Positions 6,115-8,551 of a stretch of 8,551 bases of DNA are shown here, piece by piece. Each line of letters begins with the position of its first letter. The first letter of the stretch is position 1. Under the pieces are notes generated by a model. That model was not told where the DNA came from. It saw only the letters and a list, made by a program, of their open reading frames with translations, and did no database searches. The position numbers were made by a program, and so were the translations under genes. The DNA lies in assembly GCA_007118555.1 (NCBI GenBank), contig SKRJ01000451.1, forward strand, positions 1-8,551, written 5' to 3'. This DNA comes from Anaerolineae bacterium. GTDB taxonomy: Bacteria; Chloroflexota; Anaerolineae; UBA1429.

Positions 6115-7233
6115 ATGACCCTAGGTTATGACACCCAAGAGGACGAGTTCATCCCATCGCTGGCAAGCGAGGTCCACGTTCACGAGTTGATGGAGGTTAC
6201 CGCAGATCGGGTCGCTTCGGATATGCATCTCAAAGCGGGCAGCCCTCCGGTGCTGCGCGTGAACGGAGAGTTGATGTCCTGCGACGAGTACGATCCCTTT
6301 AGTCCGGGGGATATGCAACGGCTGTTCGAGCAGATCACCACCGCACAGCAGCGCGAGTATCTGGCACGACACAGGGAACTGGATCTGTCCTATAGCCTGA
6401 GCGGCGTGGGGCGCTTTCGCATCAATGTCGCCAGCCAGCGCGGCACCCTCACCATGGTCATGCGCCGGCTCAGCTCGCAGATCCCCGAGATCGACGATCT
6501 GAACCTGCCCAAGATCTGCAAGGAGCTGGTCATGGAGCCCCGGGGGCTCATCCTGGTCACGGGGCCCACGGGCAGCGGCCGATCGACGACGCTGGCGGCC
6601 ATGCTCAATCACCTCAACTCGCAAGAGGCCCGGCGCGTGATCACCATCGAGGATCCGATCGAGTACCTGTTTCGCGACAGGCGCTGTTTCATCACCCAGC
6701 GTGAGCTGGGCGACGACACGCTCGGCTTTGCCCAGGGCCTCAAGCACGCCCTGCGCCAGGACCCCGATGTGATACTGGTGGGCGAGATGCGCGATCTCGA
6801 GACGGTCTCGGCCGCCATGACCACCGCCGAGACGGGGCACCTGGTGCTGTCCACGATGCATACCTCGGGCGCCGCCGTCACCCTGGATCGCATCGTAGAC
6901 ATGTTCCCTGCCTCGCAGCAGCAACAGGCGCGGACGCAACTGGCCAGCATCATCGTGGGCGTTCTCTCGCAGGCGCTCTTGCCGACAGCCGATGGCCGGG
7001 GCCGTGTGGCCGCCGTGGAGGTGATGACCGCCTCGCCCGCGATCAGGGCGCTGATCCGTGAGGGCAGAACCCACCAGATCCCGGATTTGATCGAGAGCAG
7101 CCAGCGCGTAGGAATGCAGACCCTCGATCAGGCGCTGCTTTCGCTCTATGAGCGCGGCCTGGTGACCCTGGACGAGATCCTGCTCAAGGCGCAGAACCGG
7201 GACTATTTGCGGTCCCGACTCCAGGGGCTGTAG
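6115..7233 (+). CDS. pilT: PilT-type pilus ATPase with Walker A Lys-to-Arg change, 372 aa
   Basis: PilT is the hexameric cytoplasmic ATPase that powers type IV pilus retraction. The N-terminal domain shows [19 protein letters not shown] (35-53). The nucleotide site reads [10 protein letters not shown] (150-159), with Arg156 (codon CGA at 6580-6582) where the family has the Walker A lysine. The other motifs are intact: Asp box [11 protein letters not shown] (177-187), Walker [13 protein letters not shown] (216-227, catalytic E224), and His box [14 protein letters not shown] (237-250). The retraction signature AIRALIRE (309-316) is one residue from PilT's AIRNLIRE, which favours PilT over PilB. 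ATG 6115 is preceded by AAGGAGG with 5-6 nt spacing; an upstream in-frame ATG at 6058 lies inside pilD and is unlikely. Length is normal. The Lys-to-Arg change usually cripples P-loop ATPases, so the motor may be altered in activity or be a PilU-like partner. Confidence 0.92.
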   Translation: MTLGYDTQEDEFIPSLASEVHVHELMEVTADRVASDMHLKAGSPPVLRVNGELMSCDEYDPFSPGDMQRLFEQITTAQQREYLARHRELDLSYSLSGVGRFRINVASQRGTLTMVMRRLSSQIPEIDDLNLPKICKELVMEPRGLILVTGPTGSGRSTTLAAMLNHLNSQEARRVITIEDPIEYLFRDRRCFITQRELGDDTLGFAQGLKHALRQDPDVILVGEMRDLETVSAAMTTAETGHLVLSTMHTSGAAVTLDRIVDMFPASQQQQARTQLASIIVGVLSQALLPTADGRGRVAAVEVMTASPAIRALIREGRTHQIPDLIESSQRVGMQTLDQALLSLYERGLVTLDEILLKAQNRDYLRSRLQGL

Positions 7234-7353
7234 GATTTCTATCCGCCGGCTCGTATTTCTGCCTTGAAGCGCAACCTTTCGGGCTCGGGGGGGTTCTCAA
7301 TGGGCGAGTGGCCACAACTGAACAGGGCTCTTGGAACGGGTTCGGTTCCGTGT

Positions 7354-7385
7354 CGCCGCTCATGCTGGAATCGTGGCGCTTTTTT
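7354..7385 (+). terminator. Terminator-like hairpin with T6 tract just before acpP
   Basis: CGCCGC (7354-7359) pairs with GTGGCG (7373-7378) over six positions including one G-U pair, with a 13-nt loop, followed by C and six T's (7380-7385). It lies about 120 nt after the pilT stop and only 24 nt before the acpP ATG, too close for a promoter in between. It may be an attenuator that limits read-through into acpP. An upstream GGAAC/GTTCC hairpin (7333-7349) could interact with it. The stem is short, so confidence is modest. The rest of the 7234-7409 spacer shows no clear promoter. Confidence 0.4.
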
Positions 7386-7409
7386 GTTGATTACCATGGG
7401 AGGGACTGC

Positions 7410-7643
7410 ATGTCTGTCTTTGAGCGCGTCAAGAGCATCATTGTCGAACAGCTGGGCGTTGATTCTGACGAGGTCACCCGTGAGGCCAGCTTCCGCGAGG
7501 ATTTGGAGGCGGACTCGTTGGACCTGGTCGAGCTGATCATGGCCTTTGAGGAAGAGTTTGGCGGAGAGATCTCGGACGAGGATGCACAGCAGATCACGAC
7601 AGTCGGCGAGGCCGTCGATTATCTCGAGGCCCATATCGACTAG
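7410..7643 (+). CDS. acpP: Acyl carrier protein, 77 aa
   Basis: ACP carries growing acyl chains as thioesters on a 4'-phosphopantetheine arm during fatty-acid synthesis. The attachment site is Ser36 in [18 protein letters not shown], the classic DSL motif starting helix II. The protein is small and strongly acidic, begins [15 protein letters not shown] and ends with the usual [10 protein letters not shown] segment, matching standard bacterial ACP in length and layout. ATG 7410 has GGGAGG with a 6-7 nt gap; the longer frame from 7308 adds residues foreign to ACP and is rejected. No fab genes adjoin it here, but a DegV/FakB-like gene follows and a plsC-like gene lies in the same window, consistent with a role in phospholipid acyl supply. 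Confidence 0.97.
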   Translation: MSVFERVKSIIVEQLGVDSDEVTREASFREDLEADSLDLVELIMAFEEEFGGEISDEDAQQITTVGEAVDYLEAHID

Positions 7644-7683
7644 GGCTGCCCCGCGCAGTGCCCATAGTCATTGGCTCCCATGC

Positions 7684-7707
7684 GGGGGACGCATCTGGCC
7701 GTCCCCC
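7684..7707 (+). terminator. Strong GC-rich hairpin after acpP
   Basis: GGGGGACG (7684-7691) and CGTCCCCC (7700-7707) form a perfect 8-bp stem with an 8-nt loop, 40 nt after the acpP stop. It lacks a T-run (GTTCCGG follows), so it could be a Rho-type or non-canonical stop, or a 3'-stabilising element of the acpP message. No convincing promoter for degV is visible in the rest of the spacer (7708-7770). Confidence 0.45.
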
Positions 7708-7770
7708 GTTCCGGTATAGGCCAAAGCCTTGTCTACCGTATCAGCCAAACAGAGGGCGAGGAGATAAAGC

Positions 7771-8551
7771 ATGTCTACCGTTGCGGTCATCACAGACAGC
7801 ACATCGAGCTTGCCCGAAGAGCTTTATGAGCTGTACGCCATCGGCAAGGTTCCCTACTATGTTCATGTTGGAGAAGACGCCCTGCGTGACACGGTCGATA
7901 TCCAGGCCGACGGTCTCGCCACCTATATGCTGGGGCTCGACAAGACCGACCCGCTGCCCACCACGGCCAATCCCGGCCCCGGCGACTATGCGGAAGCCTT
8001 TCGCGCCGCGGCCGAGCACGCACAGGACATCATCTCCTTTCACATGACCTCCATCGGCAGCGGCGCCTATCACGCCGCCAAGCTGGGGCGCGAGATGGCC
8101 CTGGAGACCCTCGATCGCGTACGTATCCACGTCGTGGATACGCGCAATGTGAGCATGTGCCACGGCTGGATCAGCCTTGAGGCAGCGCGGGCGGCACAGG
8201 CGGGCGACAGTGTGGAAAAGATCCTCGCGCTGGCCAAGCGCATCGTGCCCGTGACACGTATGCTGCAGACCGCCGATACCCTGCGTTACCTCTATATGGG
8301 CGGACGTATTGGGCGCGCCCAGCATCTGGTGGGTTCGTTGCTCAACATCAGACCCATCATCAGCATGGACGACGGTGTCATCACGACCAAAGGGGTCACC
8401 CGATCGCGCCAGGCCTCTTTTGCACAGATCGTCATCATCAAATTCAAGGAATGGGTAACGGCCGCCCGGCTCGAACGCAACTACACCAAGGATGAGATCA
8501 TTGCCATGTATCTCAACACCGTTGATTTTGGCAGCCATGCCTTCGGCATCA
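7771..8551 (+). CDS. DegV/FakB-like fatty-acid-binding protein, joined in frame to a PBP fragment; partial at right edge
   Basis: DegV-family proteins bind a fatty acid in a buried pocket; FakB members present it to the kinase FakA so external fatty acids can enter phospholipids. Family motifs are AVITDSTSSLPEEL (5-18), FHMTSIGSGAYHAAKLG (90-106), VVDTRNVSMCHGWISLEAA (121-139) and TLRYLYMGGRIGRA followed by LVGSLLNIRPIISMDDG (170-202). ATG 7771 has GAGGAG 7 nt upstream. The DegV pattern continues to about VTRSRQASFAQIV (209-221). The frame stays open after that, but residues 222-260 match a class A penicillin-binding protein instead and DegV's remaining C-terminal residues are missing. The gene follows acpP by 127 nt. 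The DegV part is secure; the composite product is doubtful and may be an assembly or amplification chimera. Confidence 0.85.
   Translation, partial: MSTVAVITDSTSSLPEELYELYAIGKVPYYVHVGEDALRDTVDIQADGLATYMLGLDKTDPLPTTANPGPGDYAEAFRAAAEHAQDIISFHMTSIGSGAYHAAKLGREMALETLDRVRIHVVDTRNVSMCHGWISLEAARAAQAGDSVEKILALAKRIVPVTRMLQTADTLRYLYMGGRIGRAQHLVGSLLNIRPIISMDDGVITTKGVTRSRQASFAQIVIIKFKEWVTAARLERNYTKDEIIAMYLNTVDFGSHAFGI
8434..8551 (+). other. Class A PBP transglycosylase fragment (Bacteroidota-like), probable chimeric segment
   Basis: Residues 224-260 of the open frame read KFKEWVTAARLERN, YTKDEIIAMYLNTVDFG, then SHAFGI. This matches glycosyltransferase-51 motifs of bifunctional penicillin-binding proteins; from memory, the E. 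coli PBP1A equivalent is KIKEVFLAIRIEQ, LTKDEILELYLNKIYLG, RAYGV. The NYTK and MYLNTVDFG wording is what I associate with Bacteroidota PBP1A proteins. GC is 57 of 112 bases (51%) over 8440-8551, against 49 of 80 (61%) at 8221-8300 in the DegV part. The fragment starts mid-domain, without the N-terminal membrane anchor or first motifs, so it cannot be a separate functional gene here. Family recognition is strong; the explanation for its presence is open. Confidence 0.82.

Noticed and set aside
6121..7074. Minus-strand open frame of 317 codons opposite pilT
   Set aside because: It fully overlaps a motif-rich PilT reading frame and has no recognisable domain or ribosome site.
7308..7409. N-terminal extension of ACP from ATG 7308
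   Set aside because: The 34 extra residues are not ACP-like and cross the terminator-like hairpin; ATG 7410 has a proper ribosome site.
7730..7781. Ten-base direct repeat TGTCTACCGT at 7730-7739 and 7772-7781 flanking the degV start
   Set aside because: It is short and isolated, with no mobile-element gene or inverted ends nearby; most likely coincidence.
7741..8538. Minus-strand open frame of 265 codons opposite degV
   Set aside because: The plus strand has clear DegV and PBP motifs; the antisense frame looks like no known protein and also crosses the suspected chimeric joint.

Overview
The window is about 60% GC bacterial chromosome. It is densely packed with housekeeping and envelope genes and shows no phage, IS, CRISPR or RNA genes. 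The likely source is a member of the Chloroflexota (Anaerolineae/Caldilineae-like). This is inferred from the Pro/Thr/Glu-rich 'PTPEP/PTATP' linkers, a zinc-ribbon protein anchored to the membrane and carrying LysM domains, and a prepilin peptidase with a 'DLEHKLILN' active-site segment. It is a judgement from sequence style and was not tested by a search. Because both ends look like assembly breaks (a perfect tandem repeat on the left, an apparent chimeric gene on the right), the window may be a short metagenomic contig.

Left half (positions 1-3770, minus strand): a tight operon read right to left. Its order is plsC-like acyltransferase, ybeY (rRNA-processing endoribonuclease), rph (RNase PH), an HD-domain hydrolase, and a zinc-ribbon/transmembrane/LysM protein that runs off the left edge through a 15-bp tandem repeat encoding AQPTV. 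Genes overlap or lie within about 50 nt of each other, and most have strong Shine-Dalgarno sequences. A good sigma70-type promoter sits at 3846-3873.

Centre (3771-4195): a divergent control region with a second good sigma70-type promoter facing right (3998-4026). A possible 34-codon leader ORF follows; its stop overlaps the GTG start of the next gene as GTGA.

Right half (plus strand): a secreted protein with three C-terminal LysM domains, then prepilin peptidase and a PilT-type ATPase (probably one transcript), acyl carrier protein, and a DegV/FakB-like fatty-acid-binding protein. The PilT-like ATPase has arginine in place of the Walker A lysine. The DegV reading frame changes, still in frame, at about position 8434 into a piece of a class A penicillin-binding protein transglycosylase domain of Bacteroidota type, and the window ends inside it.

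Themes: RNA maturation (ybeY, rph), phospholipid and fatty-acid handling (plsC, acpP, degV), cell-wall binding (two LysM proteins) and type IV pilus functions (prepilin peptidase, PilT-like). The best leads are the DegV-PBP junction (artefact or true fusion), the Walker A substitution, the coupled leader ORF, and the zinc-ribbon/LysM protein with its perfect repeat tract.
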